Positions 40,547 to 53,485 of a stretch of DNA of 64,000 nucleotides are shown in pieces. The stretch spans positions 31,786,020 to 31,850,019 of the forward strand of contig NC_035170.2 of NCBI RefSeq assembly GCF_001659605.2, read 5' to 3'. Source of the DNA: Manihot esculenta. Taxonomy: Eukaryota; Streptophyta; Magnoliopsida; Malpighiales; Euphorbiaceae. The notes under the pieces were generated by a model, which saw only the letters and a list, made by a program, of their open reading frames with translations, searched no databases and had not been told where the DNA came from. How positions within the stretch are numbered: the first letter of the stretch is position 1; each line of letters opens with the position of its first letter. Position numbers and translations under genes: made by a program.

Positions 40547-43500
40547 ATGGCCACCACTTCTAATAATCTTGCAGCCTCTGCTGCCTCCGCCGCCACCGCC
40601 ACTACGACCACAACTCGCCCTTTCTCCGCCACCGCCACCACTGCTGCTGCTGCTGCCGCCGCTAAATCCCCCTCAAGACCCCAAACACACCATGCTTCTC
40701 CATTTCCACTTTACCACTACTACGCATCTCAAAACATTCAAATTAGACCCCAAACCCAAACAAAAACCCAAATTTCAAATCCAATTTCATCGTCTCAGCA
40801 ACAACAGGGGATTCTCTACCCAGTTGCTTCCTCTGGCCGCGGTTTCATTCCCAGGCCTGTTCGCCCTGCAGATCAGACCGTTACCGTGGCTAATAACCAA
40901 AACCTTACCTCCGGCGCGTACCATCCACGTGCTGTTGGAGTGGCATATAGACCTCCAATTGGGTCTGGGTCTGGGCCTGCTTCCGGAACTAGCCCCGGGT
41001 GTCCACGGTCTCATCCCCACATGGACTCTGGTTTGGCGCATATTCCTCATCCTTCTTTTCATCATCCCGTGCACATGATCAGGCAGCACCCACCCCACCT
41101 GCAACATCAGCAGCAGCAGCATTATATAGGTGGTTCCGCTGGTGCAGGACTGGCTCCAATTAAGGGAATTCCGGTTACTGGGCAGCTCAAGGTTTGCTTT
41201 TGTTTTCTTTTCCTTTTCTTTTAAGAAATTTGTTTTGCAATGGATAATTTCTGCTTCTTAAAGGTGCTATGATATTCTTAATCGAGCATGTTTGGTGCTC
41301 AGAATGGAGTTTGATTAAATAATCTTTTTTTGATTTGAAATATTGTTTTTTCCAATATAATATTTTATTTTATTCTTAAGAAACTATAAAAGATTGAGCT
41401 TTATCTTTTAGATTGAGAACGTTCTCCTTGATAGCAGTTAGCCAGTATATAATGCTATAGCAGTGCTATCTATCTAGAATCAAGATTTGTCTTTGCAAGA
41501 TATTGTATTCAAGCTCATTCATTTAATGGAACTAAATGGTTTTTGAGGATTATGATACAATGATAAAGAATGATGAAAAGTTTAAGGGATTCTTGTGATA
41601 CGTTGAAAATTCATGTTAGTAAGAAAGTCCTTAAAAATTTCATAAAAGGAGTTTGACCTCTTAACACATACCTGTACTCTATACTCAGTATCAAGTTCAA
41701 AAGGAATTAGAAGTGCTATTTGTAGCTAATCTCTCTTCTAATCAAACGCAATCAAGAATCATAAAACTAGTGTTTCCATAAGAGGAGGCTCCATTACTTG
41801 TTAGATTACTATGAATTTACCCACTGTTTGAAGAAGATAATGTCATTAGAGGAGAAAGATAAACTATTCAGTGAGCACCAAATTAGTTTAAGATCTTCTT
41901 TACTTTTCTGTTGCCAGCATCATTTCATTACATCCTATGATAGTTTCTGACTTCACTGGTTGAATAATTTTGGAGTTGAATGTATATTGTGACTAATTGA
42001 ATCATGTGGAGCATGTCACATTTCAATCAATGATCCCAATCGAAACATCTTGGTTTGTATGATGGATGCCTAACAGCCTCAGATTGTTGCATTTTATTTT
42101 TTGCTTGCAAGTTATAACTTCATTTTGTGTGTGTGCACGTGTGTTGTTGTTGTTGTTTTATATATATAAATCATGGCTTCTACTGGTTTTGTCCTTGTTT
42201 ATTTTGTTTCATCTATTAAATGTTTGCTTATCTCTGTGTAGGCTGCTTCATCTCCATTACCAGATTCAGATTCCAATGTCTATAAAACTTTGAGGTAACT
42301 TTTGCATTTATATTGTCCTCTTATTCTTGTTGCTTTTGGTCCCATTCTAGAGTTACATATGGGCGTCAATAATGGTCTGGTTCCTTTGCTTTGCTCACAC
42401 AGGGACAGGAGCAGAGATGATACTCTTACTATTGTTAGGGATCGAAAAGTAAGAACTGCTTCCCTGCTTTTGGGAACTTGTCTACAAAATTATCATGAAA
42501 TCATTACTCTATTAGTAGGAATAAACAGATAAACTTATTGAAAAGTATTTACACTTGGTTTGATAGGTTTTCTGTCTTAATTTTAAAAGAATCGTATTGA
42601 TGTTTACCTTCGGGATTGTCCATATTTTTTTTTCCACTTTGGCAGCATTATACAGTTAACAGTGGCACACACTTCAGGTTGTTATTTAGGTTTATCAATG
42701 TGCATAGGCTCCTCCTTCTTAATTTTTTCTTTCTTTCTTTTTAAGGCATGAATGGCTGGTTCCTACGTTCTTAACCATATAATCTCAAACATTACACATA
42801 CAAATTATGCAAAAATTTTCGAAGGATTATCTTTTGCCTATGCAATTACTGTTGGGAGAAGATAGCGTTCAAGACATCTTTGTTTTGTTTCTCTTCCTCT
42901 TAGTTCCCCTCCCCCCATTGCTTTTTCCCCTTGATGAGGATCCTTCTTTAGTAGTTGTTGGGGGTTCTAGAATTCCATATTGTTTTTTTTTTTTTTAAAG
43001 AAAAGAAATTTAAATTTGAGTTTACTGTGTGAATTTGACCCTTTGATTTCGACTTTATTTTATTTTCTGGTGCTATAACTATCAAAGATGTGGTAGTGTG
43101 TCTGTTACCCCACTTTGAGGTGTTCCAGGGGTCTTCTTCATTGAAGACTGCGCAAATGAACCTATTTATATTTGAGGAAAAAGAGGAAGGGGGGGGGGGG
43201 GGGATGGAGAGAGAGAGTATGTGGGCATGAATGTTCTTTTGTAGTTTACTAGTCTTACTCATTCTTGTTTTGCAGAAAAAATGTCATATCTGTGTGAATT
43301 TTCTTTTTGTTCTTTCCTTTTCTTCTTCTCTATTATTCCTGTGTAAGATCTAAGAAGATCCTCTTTTTTCCAAGTCGACAATAGTCTTCCTTTTTATCCT
43401 ACAACTAAAACAAGTGGTATTAGCCAAGTTTTAGTGTCTTTATCAGAGTTATTTGCTCTAAGTGCTTCTATAACATCATTTTATATACCATAGATATTTG

Positions 43501-45096
43501 GAATATGCTTAGGACAAAACTATGACAGGTTTTGACATATTTTCAAGGTTAGTTACCTGTGTTTTATGTGGGTAGGTAAAAATATCAAATGAGGCTTCTC
43601 TTTATGCACTTTGTCGATCATGGTTGAGAAATGGATTACCAGAAGAAAGTCAGGTTTGAGTTAACTTTAATTGATACTGCCTTTGGCATGTATTTTCAAG
43701 TCTGCTGCTTTTGATGATATATTATCAACATTTCATGCACCTATTGTAATAGAGATGCCACAAAAATGGTTGCATATTGAGTTGTTTATGAGAATGGCTG
43801 TGTTGAATGTATTTGGAGTCCAATGGTCTGTTCTCCTTTCGCAGCTGTAGCTTTTAAGTCTCTGGATAGGATGATGTTTGACAGTGACAAGAGAAAACAC
43901 CTTTGATTTACTGAGCTAGTAGGCTCCGCTTTTACTTTTACCTGGTTTTGATTATTGGAAAGTTTGTTAAGTTGATGGCCATCATAAACTTAACTATCAT
44001 GATTTTACTGGTGTGCTAGCGTCATAAAATAAACTTTCTGGGACTTTACCTTTTACTGCCTTCTTGTTAGTGAAGCTAACTGTTCAAGCCGGATATTTTG
44101 CTTGCATTGTTGGATAAGCTTTTGGCGCGTAGGAATATAGTTAGAGCGATGCTATTGAAGTATGTATAATACATAAGAATGTGAAAGATCCAATGAGACA
44201 TTGCTCACTCTACCTTTCTCCTTTCCCAATTTTTCATACACTGGCGCAGCCACACTATGGGGATGTTGTAAAGTCTCTTCCAAGACCTTTACCTATGCCT
44301 GTTTTAGGCACTCATTCACCAAATAAGGAAGACGAAGAAGAAGTAGAAGACAATGACAAGGTTGGTACTTAAGATTATTTATCCTCTCTGTTGTTTAGTC
44401 ATGAATCTATTGTCATACATATAGGTCTCTCATATCAAATTGTCTTGCCCCCTGTATTTAACTTCTACTTGTATTTTATTATTAGGTACTTTGAGGGATT
44501 TCATTTCTATTACTCTATTATATTGATGGTCTACAACAAGTGTGGCTTTGTATGATGATTTTCCACTGAAGAAGAATATTTTGATGTCTCTTTTAACCTC
44601 TACAAGTGAAGTTTTTATTTAATGTCCTTTTTTTTGCCTATTTCTGCTTTTAGGATGAGCAGTCTTTTGATCATTTATCTACACAAGATCTCTTAAAGAG
44701 GCATATTCAGCGTGCTAAAAAGGTTCGGGCACGGTAAGCTTCTTTTCTTCTCCTATTGGTGCATTTGTAAATTGTAATTTATATCAAAACTACTGAAACT
44801 CAAAGTGTTTAGTTTAAATAAATCGCATCTCATCTTATCATCATTGTTTGATTAGCTGTATTTCATGCATTCTTCACAAACTTATTTTCAATATGTTTAG
44901 GATTTCTCAAAGTTCTAAGTATTATTCGAGGTTTTGGCTATGAGTGCTTATACTGCAAGTTAAACGATATTTGTGTTTGCCTTGTAGTCTAAGGGAAGGA
45001 CGGTTGAAGCGAATTGCAAGATACAAAACCAGGCTGGCCCTTCTCCTTCCTCCGCAGGTAGAACAGTTCAGAAATGACACAGCTGCTGGAAACTGA
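40547..45096 (+). CDS. LIN37-like protein (putative DREAM/MuvB complex subunit)
   Basis: Seven exons (40547-41191, 42242-42294, 42403-42448, 43576-43653, 44250-44360, 44654-44733, 44988-45096) join in phase to 373 aa. The first exon is low in complexity: Ala/Thr runs, then Pro, His and Gln-rich sequence. The later exons are conserved in style: TLTIVRDRK, then SLYALCRSWLRNGLPEE, which resembles the LIN37 'LYPICRAWMRN' signature, an acidic linker, and a basic C-terminal helix (HIQRAKKVRAR..LKRIARYKTRL). LIN37 is a subunit of the MuvB/DREAM complex that controls cell-cycle genes in the nucleus. The assignment rests on the CRxWxRN motif and overall arrangement. Intron 1 is about 1 kb, and intron 3 carries a G11-13 run near 43190. 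Confidence 0.7.
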
Positions 45097-48000
45097 CCCA
45101 TACAGATGAGGCAAGACATTGTGATATTAACACTCCCTCACATAGAATGAATGAAGGAAAAGTGAAAGTGTTCAACAATGGTGGTAGAGTTGAATGATCC
45201 AACCCACGGTTGGAGGCAATAGGATAAAATTGTTCAATTGGTTTGTTTAAGAAGTAACTGTGTGATGATCTATGATTGTCCAGCCCGAAAACAGAACCGC
45301 TTATCGTCTTTTTCTTGCTTGATGGGGCTGGAATGGGAAAATGTGAATCAGAAATGCCTCCTGGGGGATATTTCAACATCGCCTGATCTCCATCTTGTTG
45401 CTGTAAAATGTATTTGACGGTTGAATTTGATCAACCACCAACATTTTTTAAGTGAGTTCATATTTCAATATTAGATTGCTCCCTTAATGTCATTACCCTT
45501 TTTAACTTTTCAAAGCTCTATGACTTGTGGTTGATTGATTCGTTAGTGAACTGTGATGATCATTAGATCAAGCTGTTGTAGGATTAATTTAATAGATTGA
45601 TTAGAGTTTTTATTTCTTGGGGTTTTTTTAAGGGGAAATTATTATTTAGTTATTGGGTTATGTCAAAACTAACTGGTTAATATTTTTTAAAAAATACATT
45701 AAATAGTAATTATTGTTTTAACTTTTTATCTTTTACCATATAGGCTAATGGTATCAATTTAATTTCACTGTATCATGAAAATCAAATAGTAATTTTTTTT
45801 TAATACCATCAATATGAAAATTAACCATTTTCTAGTCACCATGTGAAGGCTTGTACTGTACATTCAACTTATACTTGATCATCCATGGACCTTCAATATC
45901 TGGTCGCCGCAGGCTGCTGCTTAAAATCCATTCAAATCTTATTAAAAGGCAGTAATCGGATTGAATAGGGCAGATTCCATTTTGGATTTTGGTTAATTTA
46001 TATGTTCTTATCATTTTTAAATTTATATATATATTATAACTTATTAGATTAACTCATTATTTTCTAGTCGAGTTATATAAATTATTTAGTGATTAAATAT
46101 ATATAATTTATTTTATAGACTCAAATTCAAATTTTTATTTTTTTAAGTTTACACTTAATTAAATCTTAATTTTATAAATGATTTCAAGCAAATCATTTAA
46201 ATATAAATGTAAATTGAAATGTGAGATTATTTTTTTTTTCAATTAAATCAAAGCTTATCAATTCTATGAACACATTATAGCCATTAAGTGGGATTAGTTA
46301 GACCTTGAAATTTTACATGCAAAATCAATAAAATAAGATAAATTTTGGAAATAGTTTATGAATTAGACTCATTCCAAATGATAATTAGTTTTGAAAAATA
46401 AATATGAATATACAAATTCAAGTCAATTTCCAGTGTCAAACAAGTTATGTACTGTAGTTGCATCAACAAAGAAAAAGGCCAAAACAAAAACAAATATAAA
46501 AATTCATTACCCATTTTTTCAAAACTAATTTATATTATTTTTTTAAAAAAATCCACTATGAAAAAGGCAATCCATATTGAAATTTCATGAACTTTGGCCT
46601 CTCAACATAGAGAATTAGTCAATGGAGCCAGATTAATCAAGTCTTTTAGTTTTTAAATTGTAGTATTGGGATTAGGACCAAGGCAGATTAAATTATTTTA
46701 AAAAAGAAAAATTGAAAATGGGAATTGAAGTTGGTAGAAAGTCATTAGTGTCATATTTTTGCCAACCTCATGCACCACACCTAATTCCTATTCAATATTT
46801 TCATCATTACCAACTATTGGCTGAATAATTATGTCATCATTAAATTTTTATTATTATAGAAAATAAATTGAAAAACGTATAATATATTACTGTACATTAA
46901 TTTTTTTTTTCGATTAATAAAAAAAATAAAGATATACAATATTTATATATGTTGAAAGTTGAGGGGATGAGAAATTTAAACCCATTATGTAGGGTATTTA
47001 TATTTTCATATGATTTGCAATTTTGCCACCGTCCTCATCTCTCTATGATAGTTCTAAAATGCAGAGGGAATAAAATTTACGACGTGTAAACTTAGTCTGG
47101 AAATTACCTATTCTTCTTTATTTATTTTTTTTTTTGCCTTTTTACTGACGGATCACTTTGTTACCATACCATTTAATTCTATCATTCAGATCCGTACAGA
47201 TGAACGTATTAGCGTATCCATTTCTGTTAGATAATTATTTAATTTTTCTCCGATGCGCATATTGATAGGGCCGTGAGATAGATCTGCTATTCTATCTCGT
47301 ATCACGTCACCGAATTAAGCTCTTCTCTGACGGATCTGAGCCTAAGATCAATTCGGTGTGTTTTAGAAACAGGCTGAAAGACACGACATTGAATTAATTT
47401 GTTTGGTGAGATCGATTGAATTTAAATTTATTTTTTTTCTTAGAGTCCGATTTCAATTTAAATTTCAGGAGTCCGACGATCATCAAGGTCATTCACTCTT
47501 CTTTTTCATATTATTATGATTTCACTCCTGCGTGCATGGAATTGAAGAAGAAAAAAATAATAAAAATTAAAATGTTCAACATTTCATAAATGATTATTGA
47601 TTGCACACCTGCCCTTTTATTTTTTATTTTTTTAACATGCAGAGATATTCATTAATGTCACAAGGAAACAATAAATACTTTTTTTTTAATATTTTATACT
47701 ATTTCTTAATTTTTGTTGGTTTCTTTTAATTATTATAAACTTTTCTTAACTTAATCTTTTGATTTGTAATTTCTTAACAATAAATACCAAGTCCATCATC
47801 TTTGAATGGGTTTAAAATCCCTCCCATACTTTTTCCACGTGTGTTTAATGTATAAACCACTTAAAAAATAATGAATTAAAATAAAAGAAGATAAACCCAT
47901 CTGCCCCATTTATAATTTTTTTCTATATCGCAATCTTTGAAATCTTCTAAAAGCTCTCTTATCTTTGTGCATACATCATTGATGTTTCCATTGAAATAAA

Positions 48001-48776
48001 AAAAAACATGTTTTGTTAATTTTAAATTTTTAAATGAAAAAAATTATCATGAATAAACTCAGATAGACACAAATCGTTGGATTACATATACGACTTTTTA
48101 ATTTTTATTTTAATTATTTTATTCCCAATAAGGATTTTAAGTGAGTCCATGGTCGGTTATTATTATTATTATTATATAAATCATCATCATCATAATCTTT
48201 TTGTTTTTTTCTTTTTCATAAGATTGATTTTTTTTATTTAGACTTAATTTAATCTGAAATTCCCAAAAAGAAAAGGTTATGGGGGGAAGTCATGTGCCAT
48301 ATAAGCAGTTGCAGAGAATGAATAATGAGGAAATGTACTTGCCTCGTGTACACATAATTGGGAGTGTCCCAAAATGTGTAAAGGGTACCCTACTTTAAGG
48401 GACATTAATTCATGAAAATCTTACTATATTCAATCTTGCCTTTCAATGCAATCATCAAATCTACCCTCCCTTAAAGCAACCCTTAATCCATTTTCCTATT
48501 AAGAATTACCCCCATGAATAACACAGGAATATCTTATAATTTCTTTTTCTTAATAACTGTATATGAATTTTTTCATATATGACAAAATTAAACCAGAATA
48601 CAAATCTCCATATTAATTCAAGGTTTCTCCTCCAAGAACTTGATCCCAACTACTGAGTAATTAACCCATCAAAATCAATCATCAGAATTAATTTACCTAT
48701 CAAGATTCTCTCCAAAACTTTGCAAATATATATGTACAGATCTTCAGAACAGGACCCTTTTCATCTGTGTCTAATT
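45097..48776. other. Intergenic region, AT-rich, no gene seen
   Basis: It contains the 3' end of the LIN37-like transcript and then about 3 kb of AT-rich DNA with microsatellite-like runs (for example the TTA run near 48160). A stretch at about 47160-47420 has more mixed composition and could be an old LTR or transposon relic, but nothing identifiable is visible. The last 150 bp before 48776 should be the HD-ZIP 3' UTR. Confidence 0.5.
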
Positions 48777-50118
48777 TCAACAAGATGTGGGCTTATTATG
48801 AGAAAATGGATAGTACCGGCCAGGTCTTGCCAGTGTCAAACCTGTGGCTGTGGCTTTCGATGTGGCCTCAATACTGCTACTGTTATTATTATTCATCGGG
48901 GTGGTTGGAGTAACGGTGGTGGTGGGTGTTGCTGTAGTTGTGGAGGTGGTGGTGGCAACTCTCTCACAAGAAGGGCACATGGTTAGAGTGGTGGCAGGTA
49001 GTGTCATGTGGAATGGATTTGAAGTTTTTAAAGCTCTCAATTCTTGAAGCTCCTTATGAAGTCTTCTGTTCTCTTCTGTTAATGTCTCGCAACATCTCTT
49101 CAAATACTCACAATCCACCTCGGTTTGCTTCAATTTGGTCCTATATATAAACGCATATCAATATTCAAAATCCCAGCAAAACAATTTCCTAGATTTTTCT
49201 CAGATAATCAAGATCGAAAAGCAACTATATACCTTGCTCTTCTGTTCTGAAACCAGACTTCTACTTGTCGAGGACGGAGATTAAGCTGCTTTGCAAGTGC
49301 AAGCTTTTGTTTCTGCACCATTATTAGCCAAGACATATATCTATTAAAAATTAAGAAATCAATAAGATTAGTTGTAAATCACAGATAAAAGTTGTTTAAT
49401 TCCTTACAGGATTGAGAGTATTGTGTTCTTTGAAGCTTTCTTCAAGGAAAGCAGACTGTTCCTTGGAGAGCCTGAGTTTTTTCCTGGTACTGCCGTTGTC
49501 ATCTTCATCACTAGCTCTAGAAGAAGCTCTATCAACCTCAGCTTCTTGATTTCCAGTTTTACTGTATATGCAAAAATCCATCTGAAACGATGAAGCGGCA
49601 CTGTTGGGAGGTGAAGATGAAAGTGCAGCCCCATCCTCAGCCTCCTCAACAGCTGGGAGCCTATTCACATCAAACCCTGATCTGGTCATGTTCCCTGATG
49701 AAGCCGCTTCACAACTCCCTGTAGAAAACAAAAGGGAAGGTGAAAAGCTGCAAAAAGTTGAAAAGAAAGAAAAGGGTACGTATTGAAAAATAATATTACC
49801 GTAATCGGAGGAGGGCCAAGGAAGGGCATGGTGGTTGCTGCGAGGGACAGGAGTGTTGGGTAAAAGATCAAGCTGGATCAAAGGTGGATCTACGGGGGAG
49901 AAAGTAGTTGGCGTGTTGATTTTGGTAGTTGGTTCTGAATCTGTAGAAGTATCGTTGCTGTGTTGTTGTTCTAATTCTTGCTGATTTGTAGGATTTGGAC
50001 CAATGGATAAGGCCATGCAAAATCCTAAGCTGCTGCTGGTGGTTCTGGTGATATCTCTGGATTTATCCATGTACCCAAATGGCTTTGAAGCATCTCCTAA
50101 GCTTAAACCAAGCTCCAT
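48777..50118 (-). CDS. HD-ZIP class II homeodomain-leucine zipper transcription factor (HAT14-like)
   Basis: Four exons (49800-50118, 49408-49718, 49233-49312, 48777-49140) join in phase to 357 aa. The N-terminus starts MELGLSLGD, an LxLxL EAR-type repression motif, followed by a LGFCMAL block seen in HAT14-type proteins. The homeodomain is at about 184-240 ([26 protein letters not shown]). The leucine zipper has Leu at 250, 257, 264 and 271, and the class II hallmark CPSCE is at 292-296. A Thr/Asn-rich linker precedes the C-terminus. Such proteins bind DNA as dimers and usually repress transcription in shade-avoidance and leaf or apical development. The HAT14 link comes from the N-terminus and is moderate; class II is firm. 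Confidence 0.93.
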
Positions 50119-52950
50119 GATCTTCTTTGCATGAATTAGAGAGAGAGGTGTTGTCGGAGTGAAAGAGCAGTAGAAAGTCTCTTTATAGAGATCCTATGCT
50201 CTCCGTCCAATTATATATTATTTGTAAGTCTTATGTGTTAAATAGGTGTAAAATTATTAATAAATAAATAAAGTTCAATTTTGCTTTTGCTTGATATTGG
50301 GGTTGTGAGAAAGGAGTTTGACCAACAATCGCAGGTTGACAAATACACGTGAAACCCTATTTCTGTTGATATGTGATGGATAGTTTACAAAACCCAGTCT
50401 CAGTGAAGCAGCGCGTGAACATCAAATTATTTATTTTTTTTATCATATAACAATAATTACTGAATTTAAATTAAATTTAATAAAAAATTTTAATAACATA
50501 TATCTATATAAATAATTATCCAAATTAATGTAAAATATCAAAAAAATCAGCCGATTAATATGTGATTTAAATTAAAAAAACTACTCGAATCAAATTAATT
50601 TAAAATTTTAATTTAATTTTTTATTTATTTTAATTCGATTTGATTTTTAATTTTAAAAATTTCAATTATTTTATTTTTATTTAATTTTATCAAAAAAAAA
50701 TTAAATAAACCGAATGATTAATAATAATAATAATATATTAATATAGATAAATTAAATTATATTAATATTAAAATATTTTAATTAAATTTTAAAATGATAA
50801 AAATAAAGTATAAAACGTAAAAAATTTATTAAAAATTAAAATCGATTAAATTAAATTAATTCAATTTAATTTTTATTAAATTAATTTGATTTAATTTTTA
50901 TAAATTTTAAAATTTTAATTTTTAATTTATTCAATTCGGTACTGTTTGAAAATGTGAAACCCAACATTAAATGATTGAGATTGTCGAGAAGATTTGAGAG
51001 CAGGCGTGATGCATATCCTCTCTTTGAAATTTTTGGTCATTCATGTTTTGCATGTCTATGTCCTTTGCTCAATTATTACTTACAATTGGCCGGTTATTTA
51101 GCTTTAATTAATAGTTCCATTCCCACCAATTTTTAATATATAATTTTTATAAAAGTGTAAAAAAAAAAAATTGATTAAATGGATATCAATTTATTAAAAA
51201 TTAAGTTTTAAATGTTAAAAATAAAATATCATAGTGTAAACTAAGTGATTTTTAATATAAAACTTAGGTATTAAATAATATATTTAATATATAAAATAAA
51301 GTCTGATATATAATTTATCCATCTTATAACATAATTATGTATATTTTTTTTAAAAGTAAAATTATTGATTGTATTAATAAAATTTTATTAAATAAAGATA
51401 GATATTATCCAACTCTAGTCAAAATACATTAGAATAGTATGACGACGAACTCATTTAACAGAAATATCAGTTAGAGTTTAACAAAAATGTAGAATAATTA
51501 AAATTAAATTTAGTTTAGAAATATTTAAATATATAATTAAATAGATGATTTAATTAAGTTTGATAATATAAATAAATAATTAATTATTTTGTGTTGTTGT
51601 TTCATTAATTAAATTCTGATTTTAATCGGCAAAAGCAACAAAATATTGACGTTGAATGGGATCATGATGGTGTCAAAAAATTACTTGAAAATTAATCATA
51701 TATATAATTTTAAGGTTAAAAATTTTTTATGATGAAATTTAATAGGTTAATTATGATGAAATTGTAGATGAGTTTTTAAATGTGACTAGTTCAAGAGTCA
51801 AATTAATTGGATTTTTATAAATATAAAGCAAGTAGAGGCTTGAAAATATAGAAATGAAATCAATCAAAGAAAATTTTTGTGCCCTAAAAGAAGTTAATTG
51901 TTGTTGTAATATGCCTTAGATTAGCATAATGACAACCCTAAACCCATATTTGCTTATATGCTATTGTTATCACTCCTTGTCATCATATCCAATTTAATTA
52001 AGTTAATTATAATAAAATTTTCTCTAATTAAGAAAAAGGGTTGCTTTATTTTATGGCTTTAAATTATTTTTTTAAATTATTTTAATAGTATATGATTCTT
52101 TATTATTAATACACACTAAATAAAAAATGATCATAATGACATGAACCCTATAGCTTAATTGCAAGACAGTATTATTATGAAACATGCATGATTAATTGGC
52201 AAACTTCATGATGATGAGACTTCAATGTCTTTGACTGGGACCAGAGATATGTGAAAAATGATAATAATTAATAATTAATTAAAATGGGTATATGCCAAAT
52301 AATTATTAATTAAATAAAAATAAATACTTTAGTGTTATGATGTGGTTCCCTTGCCATGCTCATTGTTACCTCAGCCCAAACAAGCTTCATCATGAGCATA
52401 TATTATATATAAGACCATCATTTAAACCATTTTTTAATTAAAAAGGAAGATTATTATTATTATTATTATTATAATTGGAGAATTGTGAACCAAATGCCAA
52501 ATGTAATTAAGAAGAGTTTGATATGAAGCCCAGGCCCATAGATGGACCTCACAGTCACAGGCAAATAATTGGGAGAGATAGGGCAGTATATGATGAATAA
52601 AGATTGATGATTGGAAAGTTAGGTATAGAGGCAGGGGAAGGGGACAAGTCCCACCATTTCCAATCATTCCTGCCCTCCTCATCTTTACAATATGCTGTGT
52701 TTGGACAAGAGCATCGTTTCCAAATCAACCAAACTATTATGCTCATTCTTTGGCTCTATTTTTTTTTAAACAAGTTAAATTTAATTGTAATTTTTAAATT
52801 CGTTCAATAACAAGATAAATTTAAATTTATAAACATAAAAGTTCATTTATTTATTGGTTCATGCGCTAGCTAGTGAATATAATGATTACATTAAATTTAA
52901 CTCTCATAAAAATTTAGCTTATTTTTACTTCTTTTATTAAATAAATTAAG
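50119..52950. other. Intergenic region upstream of the HD-ZIP gene
   Basis: No gene is seen. 50119-50440 should be the HD-ZIP promoter. The rest is AT-rich, includes the dispersed repeat at 50440-50950, and has a short TTA/TTATTA microsatellite near 52450-52475. Short open frames at about 52430-52810 show no family content. Confidence 0.5.
50440..50950. repeat. AT-rich dispersed repeat, copy 3
   Basis: Same style and shared word blocks (taatttaatttttatt, aattcgat, attcggt) as 1000-1420 and 13790-14095. It is outside the tandem duplication, showing that the family is dispersed. It is not identified to a transposon class. Confidence 0.4.
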
Positions 52951-52959
52951 TTTAAACTT

Positions 52960-53407
52960 AAGATAACCGGGCTCTAGACACTCGGCCATGACTGAATCTG
53001 TACTGAAAAGGTCCGTCTTTACCTCTATTAAGACCTAATACATAAGTCTGCTTCAAATATAAGCCTAAGATTTGCTTTGACGGACAGAACTGCACTCAAG
53101 CCTATATATGGGAGGCCCAACTCGATTAATTTACTGAACCTGTGGGGCAACAGACCCCGTAACATTCGAGATCGTGTCTACATGGTGCTGGATGAAATTA
53201 AATGGCCGCCTGACAATGAAAAAGAGCGCAGTACATCCGTACGTACGGCCAAGCGTGACTATGGCGGGAGGTATAGGTACAGGACGGTGGTTACACATCA
53301 ATAGAGGACAAAGGAGAAAAAAAATAAAGGAAGCAGAGGGGAGACAAATCAAACCAAACTTACCAAAATACACCTTGAGTTTATCTTTTACTAGATCTCA
53401 GACATCA
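52960..53407 (+). mobile_element. LTR (right end) of a Tat-lineage Ty3/gypsy retrotransposon
   Basis: Mixed-composition DNA that ends in CA immediately before a primer-binding site beginning near 53408 (ATTGGTACCATCTGTAGGA). This corresponds to the 'TTGGCGCC(A/G)TCTGTGGG' site of Tat/Ogre-type gypsy elements. The left boundary is not defined; the composition change near 52960 is used as an estimate. No matching 3' LTR is in the window. Confidence 0.6.
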
Positions 53408-53427
53408 ATTGGTACCATCTGTAGGAA
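53408..53427 (+). other. Primer-binding site of the Tat-type element
   Basis: TTGGTACCATCTGTAGGA follows a CA-ending LTR. It matches the usual Tat-lineage site apart from a GCGCC to GTACC change, and sets the element's + orientation. Confidence 0.6.
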
Positions 53428-53485
53428 CGAAGAAAATCTTTTCATCACCGGAGTTCTCATCCTCATTTAACTCTCTGAGATCCAC

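Noticed and set aside
46260..47420. Possible LTR or gene relic in the AT-rich gap
   Set aside because: The mixed-composition piece near 47160-47420 has no termini, PBS or coding homology that I can see.
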